DNA of 64,000 bases from Phreatobacter sp. (lineage in GTDB: Bacteria; Pseudomonadota; Alphaproteobacteria; Rhizobiales; Phreatobacteraceae), in the NCBI RefSeq assembly GCF_016793595.1, contig NZ_JAEULY010000002.1, positions 393,306 through 457,305 on the forward strand, written 5' to 3'. A model generated the notes under the pieces. It made no database searches. It saw only the letters and a program-made list of their open reading frames with translations, and was not told where the DNA came from. The position numbers and the translations under genes are program-made. Of the stretch, positions 37,750-47,178 are shown piece after piece (the first letter of the stretch is position 1; each line of letters opens with the position of its first letter).

Positions 37750-38775
37750 GTGGCAGTCGTCGTCAACCTCGAAGACGGGCGGGAGCGTTCGCGCGCACCG
37801 TCGCTGGCGCCACTCACGGCGCTCGTCGGCGACGATCTGAAGCGCGTGAACGAGGTCATCATCCGCCGGATGCACAGCCCGGTGGCGCTGATCCCGCAGC
37901 TCGCCGGCCACATCATCGCGGCGGGCGGCAAGCGCATGCGCCCGATGCTCACCCTCGCCGCCGCCCGGCTCTGCGGCTACGCCAACGGCGAGCGTCACGT
38001 CAGCCTCGCGGCCTGCGTCGAGTTCATCCACACCGCGACCCTGCTGCACGACGACGTGGTGGACGAGTCCGACCTGCGCCGCGGTCTCGCCACTGCCAAC
38101 GCCGTGTGGGGAAACAAGGCCTCGGTGCTGGTCGGCGACTTCCTGTTCAGCCGCGCCTTCCAGGTGATGGTCGAGGACGGCTCGCTCGACGTCCTGCGCA
38201 TCCTCGCCAACGCCTCGGCGGTGATCGCCGAGGGCGAAGTGCTGCAGCTCACCACCGCCAACGACACCGAGACCACCGAGAACGCCTATCTCGAGGTCAT
38301 CAAGGCCAAGACCGCGGTGCTCTTCGCGGCCGCGGCCCGCGTCGGCGCCGTCGTCGCCGCGCGTCCCAAGGCCGAGGAGGAGGCGCTGGAGAGCTACGGC
38401 CTCAATCTCGGCATCGCCTTCCAGCTCGTCGACGACGTCATCGACTACACCTCGACCGCGGAGAAGATGGGCAAGTCGGTCGGCGACGACTTCCGCGACG
38501 GCAAGATCACGCTGCCGGTCGTGCTCTCCTTCCTGCGCGGCGGCGAGGAGGAGCGCCAGTTCTGGCGGCGCACGCTCGAGGATCTCGACCAGAAGGACGG
38601 CGACCTCGCCCACGCGATCGAGCTGATGACGCGCCACGGCGCGCTGCGCGACACGGTCGAGCGCGCGCGCCACTACGGCGCCATCGCCCGCGACGCGCTC
38701 GGCATCTTTCCGGACCATCCGATCAAGCGCGCCCTGATCGAGCTGATCGATTTCGCGATCCACCGGGCGCATTGA
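37750..38775 (+). CDS. ispB: Polyprenyl diphosphate synthase, copy B
   Basis: A 341-aa trans-prenyltransferase, paralogue of the gene at 28943-29950. First aspartate-rich motif [15 protein letters not shown], second FQLVDDVIDY, GGKRMRPMLTLAA and GKITLPVVL are all intact. It starts with GTG at 37750, using the first 15 nt of copy A. The N-terminus is a few residues longer (NLEDGRERSRAPSLAP). It faces tRNA-Pro downstream on the same strand. Two complete synthases in one genome would be redundant unless chain length or regulation differs; if the window joins two genomes, each is simply the single copy. Confidence 0.93.
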   Translation: MAVVVNLEDGRERSRAPSLAPLTALVGDDLKRVNEVIIRRMHSPVALIPQLAGHIIAAGGKRMRPMLTLAAARLCGYANGERHVSLAACVEFIHTATLLHDDVVDESDLRRGLATANAVWGNKASVLVGDFLFSRAFQVMVEDGSLDVLRILANASAVIAEGEVLQLTTANDTETTENAYLEVIKAKTAVLFAAAARVGAVVAARPKAEEEALESYGLNLGIAFQLVDDVIDYTSTAEKMGKSVGDDFRDGKITLPVVLSFLRGGEEERQFWRRTLEDLDQKDGDLAHAIELMTRHGALRDTVERARHYGAIARDALGIFPDHPIKRALIELIDFAIHRAH

Positions 38776-38960
38776 GGCCCGGGACGGCGCGTCCGTCCGC
38801 GCGATCGACGGCGGGCGCACGGCCCGCCGCGTTCATCGCTCCGAGCGGGCGCCTCCTTCCGCCCCCGTCATCGAGGCCGCGGGGCATTCCCAGCGCCCCG
38901 CCCCGTGCCACGCCGTGTCGGATCCGCCCTACTCCTTGCGGGCAGCCCCGCGCGGACGGC

Positions 38961-38989
38961 TTGCCCCACCCGCCGCCCGGGGCTATAAG
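38961..38989 (+). promoter_or_regulatory. Probable tRNA-Pro promoter
   Basis: TTGCCC at 38961-38966 and TATAAG at 38984-38989 are 17 nt apart, ending 43 nt before the mature tRNA. The bases just after the -10 are CCCGCCCCC, a GC-rich discriminator as in stringently controlled stable-RNA promoters. Confidence 0.6.
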
Positions 38990-39032
38990 CCCGCCCCCGA
39001 GCTTCGGGCCGTCCGGTCCGAGGCTCGACGGC

Positions 39033-39109
39033 CGGAGTGTAGCTCAGCCTGGTAGAGCACTTGGTTCGGGACCAAGGGGCCGGAGGTTCGAATCCTCTCA
39101 CTCCGACCA
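39033..39109 (+). tRNA. tRNA-Pro (anticodon CGG)
   Basis: A complete cloverleaf of 77 nt with encoded CCA. Acceptor stem CGGAGTG pairs with CACTCCG, D-arm GCTC/GAGC, anticodon stem CTTGG/CCAAG with loop TTCGGGA (anticodon CGG, reading CCG). The T-arm is GGAGG-TTCGAAT-CCTCT. Discriminator A is followed by CCA at 39107-39109. All arms are paired, so it is functional. Confidence 0.96.
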
Positions 39110-39112
39110 TTT

Positions 39113-39134
39113 CGCCGTCGCCCCGACGACGGCG
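39113..39134 (+). terminator. Hairpin directly after tRNA-Pro
   Basis: CGCCGTCG (39113-39120) and CGACGGCG (39127-39134) form a perfect 8-bp stem with a 6-nt loop, starting 3 nt after the tRNA 3' end. No long T-run, but TTT precedes it. Probably ends the tRNA transcript. Confidence 0.5.
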
Positions 39135-39250
39135 TGCCGCGGCGACGCGAGCGCCGGCACGGCGCTCCCGAGAGCCCGACGCCCCGATCCGACAGCCGAA
39201 ACGCGAACGAGCCGTCGTCGTGTCGAACGGCGCAGGGCGCCGGCCGCAGC

Positions 39251-40366
39251 TCAGGCCGCGTTCACGGTCTCCGGCTCGGCCAACTTGGCCAGCAGGTAGT
39301 CGAGAGTCTCGGCGCCGACCTCCTCGACCTGCGTCAGCACGCGCTCGATGACGCGCTTCATGAAGCGCACGCGATCGCCGGGCATGCCGTCGTAGTCGGT
39401 CTCGAGGATGGCGCTTACCGCCGCGCGCACCGCCGGCAGGAAGGCGCCCGGCAGCTGAGCGCGCTCGGCGATCGCCTTGATGCCGCGCCCGCCGACGTCG
39501 TGGATCAGCGTCTGCGTGCTTGCCAGCGGGATGCCGGCCTTGATCGACATCGAGGCTTCGAAGAACGGGAGGTCGCCCATGCACAGCGAGCGCAGGATGA
39601 TCGTCGAGGTCAGCTTGCCGTTCTGATGCATCTGACGGGCGAGCGCGCGCGAGGCCTCGGCCTCGCCCACCATCGCGGCATAGCCGGCGGTCGCCTTTTC
39701 TCGGGCCTGGTCGACCAGCTGGTCGGCGATCCGCTCGGGCAGCGCGTGGCGCGCGACGAGGTCGGCGCTCAAGCGATCGGAGACCCGCGCGATGACCTTC
39801 TCGGCGATGGTCGGCGGCAGCTGCTTGCGATTGGCGAGGCCGGTCGCGACCGTCGTCGAGCTGGCGAAGCGCTCGAGCATGCGCTCGAATCCGCCCTCGT
39901 CGATCTGCGCGCCGTCGTTGCTGGCGAGCCGCGCGACCGCGGCCTCCTGGCCCTTCTCGATCAGCGCCTCGCTGACCTCGGCCGACACGGCGCCGCGTCC
40001 TGCGATCGCAAGCTGCTTGCCGCCGTCGCCGGCGGCGACGATCTCGACCAGCAGTTCGTCGGTCAGCACGTCGGAGTAGCTGAGGATCGGCAGCGCGACC
40101 TCGACCGCGTCGCGCGCCAGGCGCGCGGCGAGCTCGACGGGCAGCCGGGGGCTCGACTTGAGCTGCTCGGCGAGGGCGGCGCGCACCATGATCTCGGCGT
40201 CGCGCGCGAAAAGGTTCAGCACCAGCTCGAGCTCGCGCCGCTGTTGCGCCCCCAGGCTCGGCAGATCCACGAGCGTGGCGACCTTGGCGGCCGTCGCCGC
40301 ACGCGCATGCGGGGATCCGTCGGACAGGAGTCGCTCGACGTCCTGGAGACTCAGGGGCTGGCTCAT
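39251..40366 (-). CDS. DUF2336 domain-containing protein
   Basis: A 371-aa, all-helical soluble protein with the alphaproteobacterial DUF2336 architecture. The N-terminal MSQPLSLQDVERLLSDGSPH leads to VALPILSYSDVLTDELLVEI and a long array of helix pairs (for example RVSDRLSADLVARHALPERI). No membrane segments. Function is unproven; it is mostly seen as an orphan chromosomal gene. The ATG at 40366 gives the conserved start. The frame is open further upstream but that part is not homologous. A possible CtrA-like site lies upstream. Confidence 0.85.
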   Translation of the reverse strand: MSQPLSLQDVERLLSDGSPHARAATAAKVATLVDLPSLGAQQRRELELVLNLFARDAEIMVRAALAEQLKSSPRLPVELAARLARDAVEVALPILSYSDVLTDELLVEIVAAGDGGKQLAIAGRGAVSAEVSEALIEKGQEAAVARLASNDGAQIDEGGFERMLERFASSTTVATGLANRKQLPPTIAEKVIARVSDRLSADLVARHALPERIADQLVDQAREKATAGYAAMVGEAEASRALARQMHQNGKLTSTIILRSLCMGDLPFFEASMSIKAGIPLASTQTLIHDVGGRGIKAIAERAQLPGAFLPAVRAAVSAILETDYDGMPGDRVRFMKRVIERVLTQVEEVGAETLDYLLAKLAEPETVNAA

Positions 40367-40416
40367 TCCATAGGCCTCGTGGTTCGAGGAATGGTTCGAA
40401 ACTAGCCCCAGGCTGG

Positions 40417-40431
40417 CTAACCCTTCGTTAA
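40417..40431 (-). promoter_or_regulatory. CtrA-like box upstream of the DUF2336 gene
   Basis: On the minus strand it reads TTAA-N7-TTAG, one base off the CtrA consensus TTAA-N7-TTAA, centred about 58 bp before the DUF2336 ATG in the 197-bp divergent gap with apt. TTAA words are rare in this GC-rich DNA, which raises the chance that it is real. Weak evidence from one site. Confidence 0.35.
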
Positions 40432-40563
40432 GCGGCGGGGCGCGATGCCCGGCGTCGTTGCCGCACCCGGCGATGGCGACCCGGCGCGCGAGGAAATTGC
40501 CGCGCGGGCGCCCCGCCACTAGCATCCGCGCCCCGCCGCCCTCTAGCGCCCGCGAGTCGTCGC

Positions 40564-41073
40564 ATGGATCTCAAGCCTTTCATCCGGGACGTCCCCGACT
40601 TTCCAAAGCCCGGAATCCTGTTCCGCGACATCTCCCCTCTGCTCGGCGACGCAGGAGCGTGGCGCAGCTGCGTCGACCAGCTCGCCGAGCGGATCCGTCC
40701 GCACAAGCCGGACCTTCTCGCCGGCATCGAATCCCGCGGATTCCTGGTGACGGCGCCGCTCGCCCTCGCCCTGGGCTGCGGCTTCGTGATGGTGCGCAAG
40801 CGCGGCAAGCTGCCGGGCAAGACCGTCCCGCACACCTATCAGCTCGAATACGGCACCGACACGATCGAGATCCAGGACGACGCCGTGACGCCGGGCCAGC
40901 GGGTCGTCGTGCTCGACGACGTGCTCGCGACCGGCGGCACGCTCGCGGCGGCGATCTCGCTGCTGCGCAAGGCGGGCGCCGAGGTCCGCGGCGCCGCCTG
41001 CATCCTCGAGCTCACCTTCCTCGACGGCCGAAAGCGCCTCGACGTGCCGTTCGACGCCCTGCTCGCCTACTGA
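40564..41073 (+). CDS. apt: Adenine phosphoribosyltransferase
   Basis: A 169-aa purine-salvage enzyme making AMP from adenine and PRPP. The start [20 protein letters not shown] is the classic Apt N-terminus. The PRPP loop [18 protein letters not shown] is complete, and KRGKLPG and [12 protein letters not shown] are conserved. A little shorter than the usual 175-180 aa but not truncated. It overlaps the convergent hutG end by 7 nt. Confidence 0.95.
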   Translation: MDLKPFIRDVPDFPKPGILFRDISPLLGDAGAWRSCVDQLAERIRPHKPDLLAGIESRGFLVTAPLALALGCGFVMVRKRGKLPGKTVPHTYQLEYGTDTIEIQDDAVTPGQRVVVLDDVLATGGTLAAAISLLRKAGAEVRGAACILELTFLDGRKRLDVPFDALLAY

Positions 41074-41867
41074 GCGCGGCGCGCCCAGTCGAGGCAGGCG
41101 TCCAGGCAGCGCTCGAGCACCGGCTGCACGGCCGCCGCCTTCGTCGCGTTCCAGGCGAAGGGTGGCCCCTCGGTCATGTAGGCCGACTGCGCCATCTCGA
41201 GCTGCAACGCATGGACGCGCTCCGCGGGGCGGCCGTAGCGGCGCGTGATGTAGCCGCCCTTGAAGCGGCCGTTGTGGACGGTCGTGAACGATGGCGCGCC
41301 GCGCAGGATCCCCTCGACGCGCGTCGCGAGGCCGGCATCGCAGCTCGCGCCGTCGGCCGTGCCGAGATTGAAGTCCGGCAGCACGCCCTCGAAGAACCGC
41401 GGCGCGCGCGAGACGATCGAATGCGCATCCCACAGCACCGCGACGCCGTGCGCCTGCCGGACGCGCTCGAGCTCGGCGGCCAGCGCCTCGTGATAAGGCC
41501 GCCAGTACCGGTCGACGCGCCGCTCGACCGCGGCGGGATCGGGCTCGCCGCCGGTCCGGTAGACCGGCCCGCTCGCGAAGGTGCCGAGCGGGCAGAGCTC
41601 GGTATTGCTGGCGCCGGGATAGAGCGCACGGCCGCCGGGATCGCGATTGAGATCGACGACGAAGCGCGAATGCGTGGCGACGATCATCGACGCGCCGAGG
41701 CCGAGCGCGAAGGCGTAGAGCCGGTCGATGTGCCAGTCGGTGTCCGGCACCGTGACCGCCTCCGGCGTCATCGCCGCGCCGAGTTCGGGCGGAATGTAGA
41801 TGCCGACATGCGGTGCGCTGACCACCAGCGGCGCGGAGCCGCGCACGAGGGCGAAGACGTCGGTCAT
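41067..41867 (-). CDS. hutG: N-formylglutamate deformylase
   Basis: A 266-aa metal-dependent amidohydrolase that converts N-formyl-L-glutamate to glutamate and formate, the last step of the HutF-type histidine route. It has the family parts [48 protein letters not shown] and the late [13 protein letters not shown]. The ATG at 41867 overlaps the stop of hutI by 4 nt. Other family members deformylate different N-formyl compounds, but the neighbouring hutF and hutI make this assignment secure. Confidence 0.9.
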   Translation of the reverse strand: MTDVFALVRGSAPLVVSAPHVGIYIPPELGAAMTPEAVTVPDTDWHIDRLYAFALGLGASMIVATHSRFVVDLNRDPGGRALYPGASNTELCPLGTFASGPVYRTGGEPDPAAVERRVDRYWRPYHEALAAELERVRQAHGVAVLWDAHSIVSRAPRFFEGVLPDFNLGTADGASCDAGLATRVEGILRGAPSFTTVHNGRFKGGYITRRYGRPAERVHALQLEMAQSAYMTEGPPFAWNATKAAAVQPVLERCLDACLDWARRAQ

Positions 41868-43093
41868 CGGGGCAGCTCCAGCGGTCGGCCGGCGCGCAGC
41901 GCCAGGTGCAGGGGATTGCGCGCGATCCAGTAGGTCAGCTCGGCAGGCCGCTCGATGTCCCAGATCGCGATGTCGGCCGCCTTGCCGGTCTCGAGCGTGC
42001 CGATCTCGCCGCCGAGGCCCAGCGCCGCCGCCGCGTGGCGTGTCACGCCGGACAGCGCCTCCTCCGGCGTGAGGCGGAACAGTGTTGCGCCCATGTTCAG
42101 CATGAGAAGCAGCGACAGCGCCGGCGACGACCCGGGATTGGCGTCGGTCGCCAGCGCGATGCGCGTGCCGGCGCGGCGGAAGGCCTCGACGGGCGGCAGC
42201 TGCTTCTCGCGCAGGAAGTAGAAGGCGCCGGGCAGCAGCACGCCAACGGTGCCGGCGCGCGCCATCGCCGCGATTCCGGCCTCGTTCGCGTATTCGAGGT
42301 GATCGGCCGAGAGCGCGCCGTGGCGGGCGGCGAAGGCCGCACCGTCCTGGTCGGTAAGCTGGTCGGCATGCAGCTTCACGGCGATGCCCTTGTCGTGCGC
42401 GGCCGCGAAGACCCTACCGGTCTCCTCGTTCGTGAATCCGATGCGGTCGGCGAAGACGTCGACCGCATCGGCAAGCCCTTCGCGGGCGACCGCGTCGAGC
42501 ATCGGCCCCGCCACGAGATCGATGAAGGCAGTCTGCCGCCCGGCGAACTCCGGCGGCAAGGCATGGGCGCCCAGGAAGGTCGTCACGATCCGCGATCCGC
42601 CGGGCACGCCCAGCGAGCGCGCGACGCGCAGCTGCTTAACCTCGGTCTCGACGTCGAGCCCGTAGCCGGACTTGACCTCGACGGTCGTCACGCCCTCGCG
42701 CGCCAGCGCCGCGAGCCGCGGCAGCGCCGCCGCGCGCAGCGTCTCGGGGCCGGCCGCGCGCGTGGCGGCGACGGTCGAGCGGATGCCGCCGCCGGCGCGG
42801 GAGATCTCCTCGTAGGTGGCGCCGCCGAGCCGCAGCTCGAACTCATGGGCGCGATCGCCGCCGAACACGAGATGCGTGTGGCAGTCGATCAGGCCCGGCG
42901 TCGCCCAGCGGCCGCCGCCGTCGTGGCGCGCGCGCGCGTCGTTCGCCGGCAGCTCCGCGCGCGGCCCGATCCAGGCGATCCGCCCGTCGCGGATCGCGAT
43001 CGCGCCGTCCTCGATCGCACCATAGGGCCGCCCGTCGGCGACCATGGTGGCGAGGCGAAGATTCGTCCAGAGCGTGTCCCAGCGTTCGGCCAT
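41864..43093 (-). CDS. hutI: Imidazolonepropionase
   Basis: A 409-aa amidohydrolase that opens imidazolonepropionate to formiminoglutamate. The metal site is [19 protein letters not shown]. Family signatures [25 protein letters not shown], and the late [19 protein letters not shown] are present. The start ATG at 43093 precedes the usual N-terminus with the LATMV motif. It is divergent from hutF and coupled to hutG. Its partners hutH and hutU are not in this window. Confidence 0.95.
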   Translation of the reverse strand: MAERWDTLWTNLRLATMVADGRPYGAIEDGAIAIRDGRIAWIGPRAELPANDARARHDGGGRWATPGLIDCHTHLVFGGDRAHEFELRLGGATYEEISRAGGGIRSTVAATRAAGPETLRAAALPRLAALAREGVTTVEVKSGYGLDVETEVKQLRVARSLGVPGGSRIVTTFLGAHALPPEFAGRQTAFIDLVAGPMLDAVAREGLADAVDVFADRIGFTNEETGRVFAAAHDKGIAVKLHADQLTDQDGAAFAARHGALSADHLEYANEAGIAAMARAGTVGVLLPGAFYFLREKQLPPVEAFRRAGTRIALATDANPGSSPALSLLLMLNMGATLFRLTPEEALSGVTRHAAAALGLGGEIGTLETGKAADIAIWDIERPAELTYWIARNPLHLALRAGRPLELPR

Positions 43094-43243
43094 CGCGTCA
43101 TCCCATCCCGTCGTCGTGTCTTCACGTGGAGCCGGCGTCTCGTCGGCGCGTCGCGCGGTCGCGGCGCAATTCGGCTTGCGCCGCCGCATCGGGGCCGGGC
43201 AAGAGTGTCGCGGCTACCTAACCCCAATGCCGGAGCTTCGTCG

Positions 43244-44623
43244 ATGCCCCGCCTCCACGCCCCGCGCGCGCTGCTGCCCGACGGCTGGGCGCGCGACGTG
43301 CGCATCGACATCGACGCGCACGGCGACATCGTCGCGATCGCGCCCGGCGTCGAGGCCGGCGACGGCATGCGCGTCGCCGGCATCGTCGTCCCGGGTATGC
43401 CCGATCTCCACAGCCATGCCTTCCAGCGCGCGATGGCCGGCCTGACGGAGCGCGCCGGCCCTGCCGGCGACAGCTTCTGGAGCTGGCGCGACCTGATGTA
43501 CCGCTTCCTCGATCGGCTCGGCCCCGTCGAGGTCGAGGCGATCGCGGCGCAGGTCTATGTCGAGCTTCTCCGTCACGGCTACACGGCGGTCGCCGAGTTC
43601 CATTACCTGCACAACGATCGCGACGGCGGCGCCTACGAGGAACCGACCGCGCTCTGCGATGCGATCTGCGCCGCCGCCGGCGCAAGCGGGATCGGATTGA
43701 CGCTGCTTCCCGTGCTCTACCAGTCCGGGGGATTCGGCGGTGCGGCCCCGCTTCCCGCGCAGCGGCGCTTCCTGCTCGACGACGACCGCTACGCACGCCT
43801 CGTCGAGACGCTGCTGCGGAGGCATCGCGGCGACCGTCAGATCCGCATCGGCATCGCGCCGCACTCGCTGCGCGCCGTCGCGCCGGAGGCGCTGCGCCGC
43901 GCCGTCGACCACGTCACGCGTCTCGATCCGCGCGCGCCGATCCACATCCACGTCGCCGAGCAGCTGCGCGAGGTCGAGCAATGCCTCGCCTGGTCGGGCG
44001 CGCGGCCGGTCGCCTGGCTGCTCGACAACGCCGCGATCGACGGGCGGTGGTGCGCGGTGCACGCCACCCACATGGACACGCTCGAGACCGGACGCCTGGC
44101 GGCGAGCGGCGCCGTCGCCGGAATCTGCCCGACCACCGAAGGCAATCTCGGCGACGGGCTCTTCGCGCTCGGGCCCTATGTCGCCGCCGGCGGCGTGCTC
44201 GGCATCGGGTCGGATTCCAACGTCTCCGTCAGCCCGGTCGAGGAGCTGCGCTGGCTCGAATACGGCCAGCGCCTGACGCGGCGCGCGCGCAACCTCTTCG
44301 CGCCGACGCCCGGCGCGTCGACCGGGGCCGCGCTCTATCGGGCGGCGCTGGCCGGCGGCGCGCGAGCCTGCGCGAGGCCCATCGGCGCGCTCGCCCCCGG
44401 GCACCGCGCCGATCTCGTCGTGCTCGACGCCGATCATCCCGTGCTGCTGGGCCGCGACGACGACGCGCTGCTCGACGCCTGGATCTTCGCCGGCAACGAC
44501 ACGCCCGTGCGCGACGTCATGGTCGGCGGCCATTGGCTCGTGCGCGAGGGCCGTCACGTCCACGAGGCGCAGGCGCGCGCCGACTTCGGGCGCGCGGTCG
44601 CCCGGCTGATGCAATCGGATTGA
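43244..44623 (+). CDS. hutF: Formimidoylglutamate deiminase
   Basis: A 459-aa amidohydrolase that converts N-formimino-L-glutamate to N-formyl-L-glutamate and ammonia. The metal motif is LHSHAFQRAMAGLTER, then EFHYLHNDRDG, HIHVAEQLREVEQ and GSDSNVSVSPVEELRWLEY. These are the HutF-specific forms that separate it from guanine deaminase and similar enzymes. The ATG at 43244 starts at the conserved N-terminus (the frame is open far upstream without homology). Together with HutG it makes the two-step alternative to direct formiminoglutamase. Confidence 0.94.
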   Translation: MPRLHAPRALLPDGWARDVRIDIDAHGDIVAIAPGVEAGDGMRVAGIVVPGMPDLHSHAFQRAMAGLTERAGPAGDSFWSWRDLMYRFLDRLGPVEVEAIAAQVYVELLRHGYTAVAEFHYLHNDRDGGAYEEPTALCDAICAAAGASGIGLTLLPVLYQSGGFGGAAPLPAQRRFLLDDDRYARLVETLLRRHRGDRQIRIGIAPHSLRAVAPEALRRAVDHVTRLDPRAPIHIHVAEQLREVEQCLAWSGARPVAWLLDNAAIDGRWCAVHATHMDTLETGRLAASGAVAGICPTTEGNLGDGLFALGPYVAAGGVLGIGSDSNVSVSPVEELRWLEYGQRLTRRARNLFAPTPGASTGAALYRAALAGGARACARPIGALAPGHRADLVVLDADHPVLLGRDDDALLDAWIFAGNDTPVRDVMVGGHWLVREGRHVHEAQARADFGRAVARLMQSD

Positions 44624-44640
44624 AACGAGGAGCGATCGAG

Positions 44641-44970
44641 ATGGAGATGCGCGACATTCCCTTCGGCACCACCGACTGGGCGTCGGTGCTGCCGACCCAT
44701 CATCCCGGCGAGACCGGCGCCGCGACATGGCGCACGCGCAACTTCGCCGGCATCCGGGTCCGCATGGTGGACTACAGCCCGGGCTATCGCGCCGACCATT
44801 GGTGCAAGAAGGGCCACATCCTGCTGGTGCTGAAGGGCGAGCTGAACACCGAGCTCGCGGATGGCCGCAAGGTCACGCTCACGCCCGGCCAGAGCTACCA
44901 GGTCGCGGACGGTGCCGAGCCGCATCGCTCCTGGACCGCAGAGGGCGCGACCCTGTTCATCGTCGACTGA
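44641..44970 (+). CDS. DHCW-motif cupin-fold protein
   Basis: A 109-aa small cupin. The core is YSPGYRADHWCKKGHILLVL, then KGELNTELADGRKVTLTPGQ and SYQVADGAEPHRSW. DHWC corresponds to the DHCW-named motif, and the histidines of ADHWC, KGH and EPHRSW may bind a metal. It starts 17 nt after hutF and is probably co-expressed. A sensor or small enzyme of the histidine route is possible by position, but its function is unknown. Confidence 0.8.
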   Translation: MEMRDIPFGTTDWASVLPTHHPGETGAATWRTRNFAGIRVRMVDYSPGYRADHWCKKGHILLVLKGELNTELADGRKVTLTPGQSYQVADGAEPHRSWTAEGATLFIVD

Positions 44971-44996
44971 AGCGGGCGCGCCGCGCCCCCGCGCCC

Positions 44997-45515
44997 TCAG
45001 GCGTGGTTGCGGCGAAGCTGACGACGCGCGAGAAGCTGGCGCTGCAGCACGTCGAGCGCCTCGGCGAGACCCAGGCGCTGGTCGTCGGTCAGGGCCTTGA
45101 GCGCGACGGCGACCTCGGCCTGCGGGTCCATGCGCAGCAGCGCCTGGCCTTCGGCCGTCAGGATCAGCGTGTGGCTGCGCTTGTCGGTGAGCGACGGCCG
45201 GCGCTCGACATAGCCCTTGCGCACGAGTGCCGACACCGTCTCCGACGCCGTCGGCGCTGTGACGCACTGGTATTCGGCGAGACCGCCGACGGTGCGGCGA
45301 CCCTCCGGCGCGCGCGAGAAATAGCGCAGCGCGGCCCATTGGGCGGGATTGACGCCGCCCGAGAAGCCCAGACCGTAGACGATCCGATTGACCTGCTCGA
45401 CGAGCTCCGCGAGGGCGCGCACCGCTGGCGTGATCAGGTCCGCCCCTTCCGGCCGCTGCAGCTTCGCGGGCATCGCCGCCGCGGGACCGCGCTCGGCTGG
45501 TTTCGGATCAAGCAT
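44997..45515 (-). CDS. MarR-family transcriptional regulator
   Basis: A 172-aa winged-helix regulator. The region from RIVYGLGFSGGVNPAQWAAL through TAPTASETVSALVRKGYVE to LTDKRSHTLILTAEGQALL matches the MarR DNA-binding helices and wing (the DKR wing motif is normal). I chose the ATG at 45515, giving MLDPKPAERG. The gene is convergent with the cupin and divergent from the small gene at 45716. Whether it controls the hut genes is open. Confidence 0.85.
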   Translation of the reverse strand: MLDPKPAERGPAAAMPAKLQRPEGADLITPAVRALAELVEQVNRIVYGLGFSGGVNPAQWAALRYFSRAPEGRRTVGGLAEYQCVTAPTASETVSALVRKGYVERRPSLTDKRSHTLILTAEGQALLRMDPQAEVAVALKALTDDQRLGLAEALDVLQRQLLARRQLRRNHA

Positions 45516-45715
45516 TCCTCGCCTCCTGCCCGCGGCGCCCTGACGGCGCGCCCGCGATGTCGATTGCGCGCGGAGGCTATCGCCGGCATTCCCGCACCAC
45601 AACCAGGGATTTGGCTGCCTACGGAGCAACGCGGCGCCACGCCGAGTTAGCGCCGTCACATCCCTGGTGACCGGGACGCTGTATCCCTGTTGCCGTCGTT
45701 GCCGGGAGGTGCCGC

Positions 45716-46018
45716 ATGAACACCGTGATCAAGGCGGTCTTGGCCGCCTCCGTCGCCGCCTCCGGCGCCGGATACCTGGCGCCGGCGCCCAACGAGCCCG
45801 GGGCCCTCGAAGCCTGCCGGATCGCTCTCGCTCGGGCCGAGGGGGCCGACCCCACGGCATTCACGATCGTCGAGGCCGCGGCGACGCCGGCGCGGCCGCA
45901 CAGCTATCGCGGGGTCGCCGAGCAAGATGACGGCCACGGCCCCGCGACGCGCTTCGCGTTCACCTGCCGACTCGACACCGGCCGCGCCGTGATCGTTCGT
46001 CTCGTCGACCGCCCGTGA
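45716..46018 (+). CDS. Small exported protein of unknown function
   Basis: A 100-aa protein with a signal-like N-terminus (MNTVIKAVLAASVAASGAGY). The mature part has two cysteines (EACRIAL and FTCRLDTG), spaced so as to form one disulfide, and reads AFTIVEAAATPARPHSYRGV. It resembles small DUF-type periplasmic proteins, but no family can be named. Upstream of tsaD on the same strand, gap 66 nt to the ATG chosen there. Confidence 0.6.
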   Translation: MNTVIKAVLAASVAASGAGYLAPAPNEPGALEACRIALARAEGADPTAFTIVEAAATPARPHSYRGVAEQDDGHGPATRFAFTCRLDTGRAVIVRLVDRP

Positions 46019-46084
46019 GACGGGCGGCCGCGCACACGACGTTTCCCGACCGGGGTGACCGTGGTAGGAGCGCGGCCTCCCGCG

Positions 46085-47161
46085 ATGGCTCCTCCTCAGT
46101 CTCCTCCCCGACATCCCGCACCGCCGCAGCGTCCCTTCGTCCTCGGCATCGAGACGAGCTGCGACGAGACCGCGGCCGCCGTCGTCGCCGCCGATCGCTC
46201 GATCCTCAGCAACGTGATCCTTTCCCAGACCGCGCTTCACGCGGTCCATGGCGGCGTCGTGCCCGAAATCGCGGCCCGTGCCCACCTCGATCACATCGAC
46301 AGGATCGTGACACAAGCACTTGAACAAGCGTCGCTATCTCTCAACGACCTGGACGCGGTGGCGGCGACCGTGGGACCGGGACTGATCGGCGGCCTGATCG
46401 TCGGCGCGATGACCGGCAAGGCGATCGCGCTGGCGGCGGGACTTCCCTTCATCGCGGTCAACCACCTTGAGGGGCATGCGCTGTCGGCCCGCCTCGCGCC
46501 GGGCGTTGCCTATCCCTACCTCCTTCTCCTCGTCTCCGGCGGACACTGCCAGCTGCTGGTCGTCGAGGGGCTCGGGACCTATCACCGACTCGGCGGCACG
46601 ATCGACGACGCGGCCGGCGAAGCCTTCGACAAGACCGCCAAGCTGCTCGGCCTCGGCTACCCCGGCGGCCCCGCCCTCGAGCGCAGCGCCGTGACGGGCG
46701 ACCCGCGCCGCTTCGCGCTGCCACAGCCCCTCGTCGGCCGCCCAGGCTGCGACTTCTCCTTCTCGGGGCTGAAGACCGCCGTGCGGCAACTCGTCGAACG
46801 GCTCGGCTCCGATGCGACGGCCCGGGACGTCGCCGACATCTCCGCGGCTTTCCAGGCCGCGGTCGCCGCCGTCCTCGTGGACCGCACGCGCCACGCCCTG
46901 GCAATGGCGGACGAGCGCGGCCTGCGCCCGACCGCCCTCGTCGTGGCCGGCGGGGTCGCCGCCAACCAGTTGATCCGCCGGCGCCTGACCGAGCTCGCCG
47001 CGGCACACGGCCTGGCTCTCGCCGCTCCGCCGCCGGCACTGTGCACCGACAACGCCGCGATGATCGCGTGGGCGGGACTCGAACATTTCCGCGCCGGTCA
47101 TGTGGACCGGCTCGATGTCGCCGCGCGGCCGCGCTGGCCGCTCGATCCACGCGTCGCCTAG
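46085..47161 (+). CDS. tsaD: tRNA N6-adenosine threonylcarbamoyltransferase
   Basis: A 358-aa enzyme of the t6A pathway (TsaBDE complex). Diagnostic parts: [31 protein letters not shown], the metal motif [48 protein letters not shown] and [10 protein letters not shown]. The ATG at 46085 has AGGAG some 14 nt upstream; a GTG at 46055 would add ten residues. Near gpsA, as in many related genomes. Confidence 0.95.
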   Translation: MAPPQSPPRHPAPPQRPFVLGIETSCDETAAAVVAADRSILSNVILSQTALHAVHGGVVPEIAARAHLDHIDRIVTQALEQASLSLNDLDAVAATVGPGLIGGLIVGAMTGKAIALAAGLPFIAVNHLEGHALSARLAPGVAYPYLLLLVSGGHCQLLVVEGLGTYHRLGGTIDDAAGEAFDKTAKLLGLGYPGGPALERSAVTGDPRRFALPQPLVGRPGCDFSFSGLKTAVRQLVERLGSDATARDVADISAAFQAAVAAVLVDRTRHALAMADERGLRPTALVVAGGVAANQLIRRRLTELAAAHGLALAAPPPALCTDNAAMIAWAGLEHFRAGHVDRLDVAARPRWPLDPRVA

Positions 47162-47178
47162 AACCGGCGCCGAGGCCG

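Noticed and set aside
35742..39109. Genomic island integrated at tRNA-Pro
   Set aside because: No integrase, no repeat of the tRNA 3' end and only housekeeping genes were seen. The duplicate block is better explained by duplication or an assembly join.
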